DNA from: DATDRQ01 sp035291645
GTDB taxonomy: Bacteria > Chloroflexota > Anaerolineae > Anaerolineales > UBA4823
Direction: 5' to 3'
Assembly: GCA_035291645.1 (NCBI GenBank)
Contig: DATDRQ010000384.1
Span: 1 to 11,934, forward strand
Length of the DNA stretch: 11,934 bases
Position 1 is the stretch's first letter. Each line of letters begins with the position of its first letter. This document shows positions 1 to 6,234 of this stretch, piece by piece. The notes under the pieces are model-generated. The model was not told the DNA's origin and ran no database searches. It saw only the letters and a list, made by a program, of their open reading frames with translations. Made by a program: the position numbers and the translations under genes.

Positions 1-449
1 CTGGCTTCCACGTACCTGCCGGGCGGCAGATAATGGTGGGAGGTCCCCTCGTCGCGAATGGCCCGATCGCACACTACGATCGATCCGGGCGATAGATCAG
101 ATTGCAGTCCTCCCGCCCAGGAGATCGAGACCAGGCGAATCACCCCCCAGGCGATCATTTCTTCAGCCAGCGCCCCGATCAACGAGGCGCCGATGCCGAA
201 ATTCGTCAGGACGGCGGCCTTTCCACCGCTTCGCCGAAGCAGATACAGGTCGCCCATCAGCTGGCCGGCCCGGCGCAGCGGGTAGCGAAAGCGCAGGCGT
301 TCCGGCAGGCCGCGCTGCAGGCACAGGATCACGCCTTCCGGCGGCTCTATGCCGGGCATACGCCCCAGGCTGCGCCGGAAGGCGATCATCTCTTGAGCAG
401 TCAGGACCGCCGGAGAACTGTATTTGTCGGGGTAATTCGGAAAAGGCAT
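1..449 (-). CDS. Nucleoside phosphorylase (purine/uridine phosphorylase family), 5' part, cut by the window edge
   Basis: The reading frame starts at ATG (447-449) and stays open to base 1, giving 149 visible residues of a protein that in this family usually has about 230-290. Enzymes of the PNP/UDP family split nucleosides with phosphate into a free base and ribose-1-phosphate in the cytoplasm, for salvage. Two family signatures are visible: a glycine-rich stretch FGIGASL (84-90) followed by an ALAEEMIAWG helix (93-102), and GGLQSDLSPGSIVV (113-126) leading into AIRDEGTSHHY (130-140), which closely matches uridine phosphorylase-like members. The substrate cannot be fixed without the missing C-terminal half. 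No strong Shine-Dalgarno sequence precedes the start. The gene has the same orientation as the polysaccharide cluster but is separated from it by the inverted repeat and has an unrelated role, so I read it as a neighbour, not a member. Confidence 0.88.
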   Translation of the reverse strand, partial: MPFPNYPDKYSSPAVLTAQEMIAFRRSLGRMPGIEPPEGVILCLQRGLPERLRFRYPLRRAGQLMGDLYLLRRSGGKAAVLTNFGIGASLIGALAEEMIAWGVIRLVSISWAGGLQSDLSPGSIVVCDRAIRDEGTSHHYLPPGRYVEA

Positions 450-490
450 GCTATCTCAGCACTTTAGTATTTTAACATTTGTCCGTGATT

Positions 491-584
491 AACCACAGAT
501 ACACACAGATGGACACAGATTTTGACCGTAATTCTGGTCTGGTTCGTTTTTTAAATCTGTGTTTATCAGTGTTTATCTGCGGTT
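491..584. repeat. Long imperfect inverted repeat made of 10-bp units (REP-like intergenic element)
   Basis: The left arm is 491-522 and the right arm 553-584, with a 30-base spacer. The arms are 32 bases each and match at 27 positions when one is reverse-complemented. Two of the five mismatches would be G-U pairs in a plus-strand transcript. The left arm contains the 7-mer CACAGAT three times at an exact 10-base spacing (494-500, 504-510, 514-520). The right arm holds the same three units on the other strand, with single changes in two of them. Neither strand has a T-run after the stem, so this does not look like a Rho-independent terminator. Repeats of this general style recur in many environmental bacterial genomes as dispersed intergenic elements; that is my recollection, not something the window shows. 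The right arm overlaps the 3' end of the adjacent methyltransferase gene. Confidence 0.85.
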
Positions 585-1450
585 TCAGTTCTGGTTTTCA
601 TCGCCGTTAATGGTTTATAGCGCATGGACAGGATGAAAAAATCGCCCCAGCCGCAGAACGGGGCGCGCTGCGCCAGGTGGTCGTCCAGCTTGCACAGGGT
701 GCGGTAGAGGCGCGGGCGCCGCCAGGCCAGATTCTTGCTCTCCGCGGGCGGCGCAAAAACAGAAAGGCCTTCGACGGCCAGGGTGGAAAATGCCGGACCG
801 AAGGCAGCGATCACCTCCCGTGGGGTGAAGTAATATGTCTTGAAATAAATCCCTTCCAGGTGGGTAGGCGTGCCCCCGCGGGACAGCCGGCGGAAGGCGA
901 ACCGGAAGTTTCCGGTGAAAGCGTAAACCAGCTCCCAGGGGCAGATGGGCGGCATCAGCACCACGGTGATCAGACCGCCGGGGCGCAGCAGACCTGGTAT
1001 TTGCCGGGTCACCAGGCGCAGGTCGGGGATGCAATTCAGCCCGCCCAGGTTGGAGAAAACCGCCTCGAATGGCCCCCCCTGGACGCCATCCAGCTCCGTG
1101 AACGAGCACTCCTGGACGGTCAGCCGGTCGCCCAGGCCGAGGCGTTCGATTTTTTGGTGGAGCAGACTCAACATACCCGCGGCAATGTCGGTCGAATGAA
1201 CGGTAAAGCCCTGCTGCGCCAGGTAAATCGCGTCGGTGCCGGTGCCCGCGTTGAGTTCCAGGAGGCGCGCGCCCGGCTTCAGATAACGAAGCAGGTGGGT
1301 GTAGACTTTCCCGCGCATGCGCGCCAGGTTGGGATGGTCTTCGGCGAAACGATCGTATTTACCGGCGGTGCGGGAAAAGGCTTCGGCGATGTCGCCGGAT
1401 TGCTGCTCCATGGTGTGACCGGGCGAAGGGAAATTAGCGGGCGTCTTCAC
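566..1450 (-). CDS. Class I SAM-dependent methyltransferase, last gene of the polysaccharide cluster
   Basis: A Rossmann-fold methyltransferase transferring a methyl group from S-adenosylmethionine; the acceptor is unknown. Numbering from the internal ATG at 1411, the SAM-binding motif I is LLELNAGTGTD (50-60), the following acidic residue lies in HSTDIA (72-77), the post-motif segment is FEAVFSNLGGLN (115-126), and LLRPGGLITVV (141-151) is the strand before the C-terminal part. I chose the GTG at 1448-1450 because GAGGG lies 7 bases upstream and it overlaps the flippase gene by 17 bases (294 residues). The ATG at 1409-1411 (281 residues) has no Shine-Dalgarno sequence but sits closer to the conserved domain, so the start is uncertain. 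The natural fold seems to end near GWGDFFILSMRY. The remaining 16 or so residues run into the inverted repeat, which supplies the last six codons and the TGA stop. Its place suggests methylation of a sugar or lipid carrier, which is inference. Confidence 0.88.
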   Translation of the reverse strand: MKTPANFPSPGHTMEQQSGDIAEAFSRTAGKYDRFAEDHPNLARMRGKVYTHLLRYLKPGARLLELNAGTGTDAIYLAQQGFTVHSTDIAAGMLSLLHQKIERLGLGDRLTVQECSFTELDGVQGGPFEAVFSNLGGLNCIPDLRLVTRQIPGLLRPGGLITVVLMPPICPWELVYAFTGNFRFAFRRLSRGGTPTHLEGIYFKTYYFTPREVIAAFGPAFSTLAVEGLSVFAPPAESKNLAWRRPRLYRTLCKLDDHLAQRAPFCGWGDFFILSMRYKPLTAMKTRTETADKH

Positions 1451-2786
1451 CGGTTCGCCCTCGCAGATAAACGATATACAAACCTGCCAGGATGGTCTCA
1501 CCGCACAGGATCGCCAGGCAGGCGCCGTTCAGGCCTTCTCGTTGGATCAAGCCAATCCCGAGCATTATGGTCGCTAACAGTGCCATCGCGCTGACCTGAA
1601 GGCTGCGCCATTCCTGCCCGCCCGTTACCAGATTAACAGAAGCCCAGGCAGCTAAGGAAAACGGGACGAGACCCCACACCAGGATTCTCAGCGCTTCGAC
1701 GGCAGGCTGATAGCCTGCCCCATATAGCCCCAGGATGATCGGGGAAGCCAGGGCGCTGACAACCAGAGCAATGGAGAAAGAAGCCGCCAGCAAGCCGTAG
1801 AGTGAAATCCGGTTGAGGCTGTCTCGGATGGCGAGTGATTTTGTGGTGGCAGACCTGGAAAGAAAGGGAAGCAATGCACCCAAGAGTGCGAAGTGGATCA
1901 CCTTGCCGGCTTCGACGACTCGCGACGCCGCTGAAAACCATCCAACCGAAGAATAATCCAAGAAATGGGCGACCAGGAGGATTCCAATCCGCTGGAAAAC
2001 CACGCCGATTCCGGTGAGCAACGCGAACGGCCAGGCGGCGTGGAGGAGTTTTTCCATCCGTGAAAAATCGATCTGCCAACCCAGGTGAAATCCAGGCAGT
2101 CGTGTATGACAAAGCATCCCTGCCAGGACAGTTCCAATCAGCTGCACGGCCAACATAAGCCCGATGAGAAATTCGAGGCCGCCATTCAGGGTTACCAGGA
2201 TCACCGCCCCAAGCAACTGGAAGGCGGCGATAACGAGATTCACCAGCAGGAACAGGTCCATTCGCTCGTAGCCACGCAATGCCGCGCTGAATACGCTGTA
2301 GAAAGCCAGGGGGATAAGTGCCAGGCTATAAATCACCACCAGTGGCGCCAATCCCGGTTGAAATTGCGCCGACCGGCCCGTAAGAATATAAATGGTGGCG
2401 ATAGCAACCGCTGAAATCCCCAGCTGCAACCAGACCGATTCTCCCAGGAAATTCACCGGCATCGCCCGGTTCCGGGCGATATCCCGGATCAGCAGCGTGT
2501 CTATGCCAAAAGTACAGAATACGTTGGCGATGGTCAAAACACTGAGGATCAAAGCCAGCTGCCCGAAACCGGACGCCCCCAGCTGGCGGGCGACGATTAC
2601 AGAAAATACCATCAGTAACAGTTGGGATCCGATCCGGGTTAGGAATAACCACAGGGAATTTAATCCCAACCGCTGGATGGCAATTGAACCGGCTATCCCA
2701 GGTCGATCGGCTTCGTTCGCCGTGACCGATTGGTTGAGGCGTTCACGCGCGCCGGCAACCAGTGAGATCCAGCCGGTCAGGTTCAC
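1434..2786 (-). CDS. Wzx-like polysaccharide flippase (oligosaccharide flippase, MVF/MATE-related superfamily)
   Basis: A 450-residue, very hydrophobic protein with about a dozen or more likely membrane segments from residue 42 to 440, after a hydrophilic N-terminus of about 38 residues. The first conserved block, LTRIGSQLLLMVFSVIVARQLG (49-70) followed by FGQLALI and the FGIDTLLIRDIAR segment (93-105), is typical of Wzx/RfbX-type flippases. GWFSAASRVVEAG (282-294) and LYGAGYQPAVEALRIL (354-369) match the conserved second half. Such proteins move undecaprenyl-linked oligosaccharides across the inner membrane. The start is GTG (2784-2786), overlapping the TGA of the upstream methyltransferase gene as GTGA (2783-2786), with GGAGG 8 bases upstream. 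This points to translational coupling. Length is normal for the family. Substrate specificity cannot be read from the sequence. Confidence 0.92.
   Translation of the reverse strand: MNLTGWISLVAGARERLNQSVTANEADRPGIAGSIAIQRLGLNSLWLFLTRIGSQLLLMVFSVIVARQLGASGFGQLALILSVLTIANVFCTFGIDTLLIRDIARNRAMPVNFLGESVWLQLGISAVAIATIYILTGRSAQFQPGLAPLVVIYSLALIPLAFYSVFSAALRGYERMDLFLLVNLVIAAFQLLGAVILVTLNGGLEFLIGLMLAVQLIGTVLAGMLCHTRLPGFHLGWQIDFSRMEKLLHAAWPFALLTGIGVVFQRIGILLVAHFLDYSSVGWFSAASRVVEAGKVIHFALLGALLPFLSRSATTKSLAIRDSLNRISLYGLLAASFSIALVVSALASPIILGLYGAGYQPAVEALRILVWGLVPFSLAAWASVNLVTGGQEWRSLQVSAMALLATIMLGIGLIQREGLNGACLAILCGETILAGLYIVYLRGRTGEDAR
1458..1462 (-). promoter_or_regulatory. Ribosome binding site for the GTG start at 1450
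   Basis: On the minus strand this reads GAGGG, 7 bases before the GTG at 1448-1450 and inside the end of the flippase gene. It is the only purine-rich site near either candidate start of the downstream methyltransferase and is the reason for preferring the GTG over the ATG at 1411. Confidence 0.5.
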
Positions 2787-3724
2787 CGCTCGAGCCTCCG
2801 CCCGGTGATCAGGAGGAACCTGGCTGGCTCCCGCTTACCCGTCAGCCTGGCTCTCAAAGGTCGAAGGGCCCAGCGTATGCCGTAGAATGGTTCTCGGATC
2901 TCCCACTCGAGACCGAGCCGATCGGCCAGCTCGTCCATCTGTGAGTAAGTCAAGAAATTCAGGCTGGAGAGCGCGTTGGAGGGGAAACCAAACTTTTGTT
3001 GATAGATTTGCTCCCGTTCACGGACCATGGCGTCCCCACTGGTCGGATCGTTGTACACCGGAGAATCCAGTAGAACCAGTTGCCCTTTGGGGGTCAGGAC
3101 GCGCACTGTCTCCCGCAGGACTGACCCGTAATCTTCCGCATAGTGAAAGGAGGCGTTGAAGATGGCCAGATCGACCTGGTCATCTATAAACGGCAGGCGC
3201 TCGAATTCTGCCTGGATGGATGTAAACCGGGTTTGATATTGGGGATGGGCGCCCAGCCCGTCGCGGGCATTGGTCAGCAAATCCACGGCGGCAATCTGGT
3301 GGCCGCGCTGGGCTAGGCGATTAGTGAGCCAGCAGTTCCCGGCGCCCAGGTCCAGGATCTTCAACGGCCGGTTCGCACTGGCCTCGAGCGGTACGATTAG
3401 CCCCTCTTCCAATGCCTGAAAACTGCGCGAGCGGATGCGCCAATCGGCGGTAAACCGCCCGGATATATCCCGAAAGGGCAACTGCCGGTAGTAACGGGGA
3501 TCGTCCATCCCCCGGCCTTCGGTTTTTCGCACGCACTCGTACTCCTCGATAAACTGCCGGTAATATTCCCACCGCTCCGGAAGTAGAAAGCGCCAGATGC
3601 CTGCCTCTCTCCGGTAGACCCGCCCATCGGCCGGGCAGCAGGCTTTTTCCTTTGATTCCCAGACTAAAGGGCCCCGGCAGGATGGACAGATGAACTCGAA
3701 CGTGCTTTCCAGGTGGTTGTCCAA
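2783..3724 (-). CDS. Class I SAM-dependent methyltransferase with an N-terminal degenerate zinc ribbon
   Basis: The protein has 313 residues. Residues 11-47 resemble a Trm112-like zinc ribbon: CPSC (13-16), then ACCPADGRVY (28-37) and AGIWRFL. The second metal-binding pair is incomplete, with Asp33 where a fourth cysteine would be expected. The C-terminal catalytic domain has SAM-binding motif I ILDLGAGNCWLTNRL (123-137), an acidic residue in AAVDLLTN (145-152), and AIFNASFHYAEDYGSVLRETVRVLTPKG as the motif II-III region (187-214, from position). This is the Methyltransf_11/25 pattern. The start is TTG (3722-3724), the only usual start codon between the upstream stop and the CPSC motif. It lies in the same frame as the radical SAM gene, separated by TAA and one codon, with no clear Shine-Dalgarno sequence, so reinitiation is likely. 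Being next to a radical SAM gene suggests both act on the same product; the acceptor is unknown. Confidence 0.87.
   Translation of the reverse strand: MDNHLESTFEFICPSCRGPLVWESKEKACCPADGRVYRREAGIWRFLLPERWEYYRQFIEEYECVRKTEGRGMDDPRYYRQLPFRDISGRFTADWRIRSRSFQALEEGLIVPLEASANRPLKILDLGAGNCWLTNRLAQRGHQIAAVDLLTNARDGLGAHPQYQTRFTSIQAEFERLPFIDDQVDLAIFNASFHYAEDYGSVLRETVRVLTPKGQLVLLDSPVYNDPTSGDAMVREREQIYQQKFGFPSNALSSLNFLTYSQMDELADRLGLEWEIREPFYGIRWALRPLRARLTGKREPARFLLITGRRLER
2795..2799 (-). promoter_or_regulatory. Ribosome binding site for the flippase GTG start
   Basis: The minus strand reads GGAGG, 8 bases before the GTG at 2784-2786, and lies inside the 3' end of the upstream methyltransferase gene. It is the clearest Shine-Dalgarno sequence in the minus-strand cluster and fixes the non-ATG start of the flippase gene. 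Confidence 0.75.
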
Positions 3725-3727
3725 GGC

Positions 3728-5272
3728 TTACTGCTCTTGTGGAGACGGTTGGGCAGCCGATTCCGGTGAGAGTCCGGCTTCAGCCAGGATATTTCCCGGG
3801 TGGGGGCGGCGGGCAAGTTTCTCTAATTTCCATCGTTCGAAGGGCAGCGTCGCCAGATTGGCGGCTAATTTGAATAATTTATTCAAGGTCGGCTTTTCTT
3901 GTGTCTGGGATGTGAGCAGCCGGCGGATTGTTTTCCGGGAGCGAAATTCCTTGTGCAGGACCCGGTACAGCTGCCGGTAGAATTCGGTGGTGTATGGTCC
4001 GTGATACAGCATGGCCAGGTCGTTCGAATCCGTCCAGTTGCGCTTTTCGCCCAGCTGCGAGACCACCCGGTCATAAAACGGCGTTCCCGGCAACGGGTAG
4101 GAGACCGACATGCCGATATCGTCCGGCTGGCATTCGCGCACTAATTGAAAGGTCATCTCGATGTCCTGGCGGGTTTCGCCTGGATAGCCAAATTGCAGGA
4201 AGAAGCCGGTTTCGATCCCGGCTGCCCTCAATTGTTGAGAGGCGGCGCGAATTTGATCCACCCGGGTGCCCTTCTCCATGGCATCTAAGATCTTCTGAGA
4301 ACCCGATTCGGCCCCGATCCAAACCGTCTTGCAGCCGGCTTTTTTCAGGGCATCGATCTCTCCTTCTCGCAGCAGCAGGTCTGCCCGGTTGAGGCATTTA
4401 AAGGGTATCGACACATGCTCATGCTGGACCAGTCTTGCGAACTCTTCCAGCCAGCCAGGTTTTAGGCCGAAAATATCGTCGACAAACCAGAGATGATCGG
4501 GATGATAGGATTCTTTTATCACCGACATCTCCGCAACGACATTCTCTGGGCTGCGCACCTGGTAGCGTTGGCCCCAGATCGGTTTCGCGCACCAGTTACA
4601 ATGGTAAGGGCAGCCACGCGTGGTCGCCATGTTCATAGAGAAGGTTCCATGCCGGCTCTCCCAGATTTCTCGATAGCGGTGGACGTCGACCAGGTCCCAT
4701 GCCGGGAAAGGGAGTGAGTCGAGGTCACGGATATCGGGTCGTCGCGGGTTGATGCGATAGTCCATCTTGTCGGGACCGGTATGATAGGCGAGCCCCAGGA
4801 TTGAATCGAAGGAGAGGCTGGTTTTGTTATCCAACCGGTCGATCAATTCCCCCAGCGTCTCTTCACCTTCCCCGAGCAGGACGAAGTCTGCACCCTGGGC
4901 CAGATATGCTGCGGGGTGGTCGGTGGCATCCGCCCCGGATACAATCACGGTGCAGCCTCGTTGGCGGGCCATGGCTATCATCTCGAAGGCGGCCTGGCGC
5001 ATACGCAGCAGGCACATCTTGGACAGGTAGTTGAAATTATCCTCGAACAGGATGGCGTACTCGGGCTGGTAACGTTCCAGCGCCTCTGCCCACTCCGCTT
5101 CTGAGTTTGCCAGCATCGCATCGAACAAAGCTACGGAGTATCCCTTCGTGCGCAGATAGCTGGCCGCGTAGAGTGTTCCCAGCGGCGGGTAGGGCTGCAT
5201 CGCCTGCCATAATTTTTTATCGAAATACAGGTAATAGGACTGGCCGAACAGGATCTGGCTCATCTTATCCAT
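3728..5272 (-). CDS. B12-binding domain-containing radical SAM protein (COG1032/BchE-HpnJ-like)
   Basis: The 514-residue protein begins with a cobalamin-binding-type Rossmann domain (about 1-145). It shows PYPPLGTLYAASYLRTKGY (27-45) and VLLGEGEETLGELI (131-144), as is usual for this class, and no canonical DxHxxG motif, which many members also lack. The radical SAM core (about 213-430) has TTRGCPYHCNWC (217-228), giving the 4Fe-4S cluster cysteines C221, C225 and C228 in the CxxxCxxC spacing. It is followed by WFVDDIF (262-268), IGAESGSQKIL (319-329), GYPGET (362-367) and PLPGTPFYD (393-401). Such enzymes make 5'-deoxyadenosyl radicals for methylation, ring formation or rearrangement. The C-terminal region after 430 is not assigned. 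Two starts are possible: ATG at 5270-5272, overlapping the upstream gene by 13 bases, or ATG at 5261-5263, which forms an ATGA overlap with that gene's stop. The reaction is unknown; a glycan or lipid substrate is inferred from context. Confidence 0.9.
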   Translation of the reverse strand: MDKMSQILFGQSYYLYFDKKLWQAMQPYPPLGTLYAASYLRTKGYSVALFDAMLANSEAEWAEALERYQPEYAILFEDNFNYLSKMCLLRMRQAAFEMIAMARQRGCTVIVSGADATDHPAAYLAQGADFVLLGEGEETLGELIDRLDNKTSLSFDSILGLAYHTGPDKMDYRINPRRPDIRDLDSLPFPAWDLVDVHRYREIWESRHGTFSMNMATTRGCPYHCNWCAKPIWGQRYQVRSPENVVAEMSVIKESYHPDHLWFVDDIFGLKPGWLEEFARLVQHEHVSIPFKCLNRADLLLREGEIDALKKAGCKTVWIGAESGSQKILDAMEKGTRVDQIRAASQQLRAAGIETGFFLQFGYPGETRQDIEMTFQLVRECQPDDIGMSVSYPLPGTPFYDRVVSQLGEKRNWTDSNDLAMLYHGPYTTEFYRQLYRVLHKEFRSRKTIRRLLTSQTQEKPTLNKLFKLAANLATLPFERWKLEKLARRPHPGNILAEAGLSPESAAQPSPQEQ

Positions 5273-6234
5273 AACGATTCATCATCCGGAATATTCAGAC
5301 TCATCAGGCGTTCGGAGTAAGCCTGCAAGGTTTTTTTCCCATGACCAGAATAGTGCCCTTTGCACCAGTCGGGAGAATAATCAACTTCTTCGTTCGATTT
5401 ATAGATACGTGAGAATTTGCGGATCTTCCGGTCCATCTCCCATCGGTCGCACCGGCTCCCGAACCCGTTGCCGAACACTCGTTCCCCAATAACCTGCCCA
5501 TATAGCTGCCTTTGAGTTTCCTTTTCGGGCTGTTTGCGAAACCTGCTACCATTCAACCTCGAGTTTGGTAGGAAATCGTCTGTCCAATTATTGATCCGGC
5601 GCATTGCACGATACGTCTGTGGACCGGAGAGGGGCACCATCTGGGCTATTTCTTGTGCGGTGTACAGGCTGTGTGGGGTGATATCCAGGGCGCGCAGCGA
5701 AAGAAAGTAATTCGGGCACAGGATAGTCTCCTGGAGAGCAGCCCATCGGACCAACAGGACCACGAACGCCCGGCACAGCCATAGCCGGTCGGGGGAGGTA
5801 ACGATTAAATAATCGATATCTGCCCTGTGATTGGCATTATTAACCGCTAATGCTCCGGTCACCGCAACCATTCTCACGTAAGGAAGATTTGCGATCAAAT
5901 TTCCGTACCTGATCGCCTGTGGCCATAATTCCGCCGCGATCCTCTCACCCGCCAGGCGAGTCTCAACCAGGTGTTCACGACCGGTCAAAGTTACATATCT
6001 TCCCAAGTAACTCAACAGGTTGGGATTCGGGTTAGAGGAACGAACGTAAGATCGGATCGAATCGATCGAAGCAGACAATCCAATCAGACGGCGGAATATC
6101 TCCTCTGTAGTGAGCGGGAAATCGAAGACATCGGCGTAGGCCACGGTGCGGATGATCGCCCGTTCAAGTCTTTTCGATTCAAACGGATCTGCATCCCTAT
6201 ACATCCTCTGGAGGCTGTTCTCTAATTTATCCAT
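5260..6234 (-). CDS. Nucleotidyltransferase-fold protein with N-terminal winged-helix-like region, function unknown
   Basis: A 324-residue protein starting at ATG 6232-6234, overlapping the end of the GT2 gene by 8 bases. Residues 26-63 (AIIRTVAYADVFDFPLTTEEI onward) look like a winged-helix segment. Residues 122-145 hold a nucleotidyltransferase-like signature: TGALA (126-130) followed by ADIDYLIV (138-145), with D139 and D141 as likely metal ligands. This matches the G-S/A-x-A...DxD pattern of the polymerase-beta fold, although the usual GS is GA. A hydrophobic helix (152-167) follows. The C-terminus has WCKGHYSGHGKKTLQAYSERL (290-310), which I remember as recurrent in related unnamed proteins. 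The acceptor could be a small molecule, a sugar phosphate or a protein; nothing here decides it. A longer frame up to 6375 exists but lies wholly inside the GT2 gene and is low-complexity, so I rejected it. Confidence 0.72.
   Translation of the reverse strand: MDKLENSLQRMYRDADPFESKRLERAIIRTVAYADVFDFPLTTEEIFRRLIGLSASIDSIRSYVRSSNPNPNLLSYLGRYVTLTGREHLVETRLAGERIAAELWPQAIRYGNLIANLPYVRMVAVTGALAVNNANHRADIDYLIVTSPDRLWLCRAFVVLLVRWAALQETILCPNYFLSLRALDITPHSLYTAQEIAQMVPLSGPQTYRAMRRINNWTDDFLPNSRLNGSRFRKQPEKETQRQLYGQVIGERVFGNGFGSRCDRWEMDRKIRKFSRIYKSNEEVDYSPDWCKGHYSGHGKKTLQAYSERLMSLNIPDDESLWIR

Noticed and set aside
102..467. Plus-strand open frame over the left edge
   Set aside because: The minus strand encodes a recognisable nucleoside phosphorylase over the same bases; the plus frame has no recognisable motif.
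469..474. TAAAAT on the minus strand as a -10 box for the nucleoside phosphorylase gene
   Set aside because: No acceptable -35 element at the usual distance; the spot is AT-rich, so a chance match is likely.
491..584. Inverted repeat as CRISPR fragment or Rho-independent terminator
   Set aside because: The repeated unit is only 10 bases with no unique spacers, and neither strand has a T-run after the stem.
677..1594. Long plus-strand open frame (305 residues) opposite the methyltransferase and flippase genes
   Set aside because: It is fully antisense to clear family members, shows no domain motif and is rich in Gly, Arg, Ala and Gln, as expected for an antisense frame of GC-rich coding DNA.
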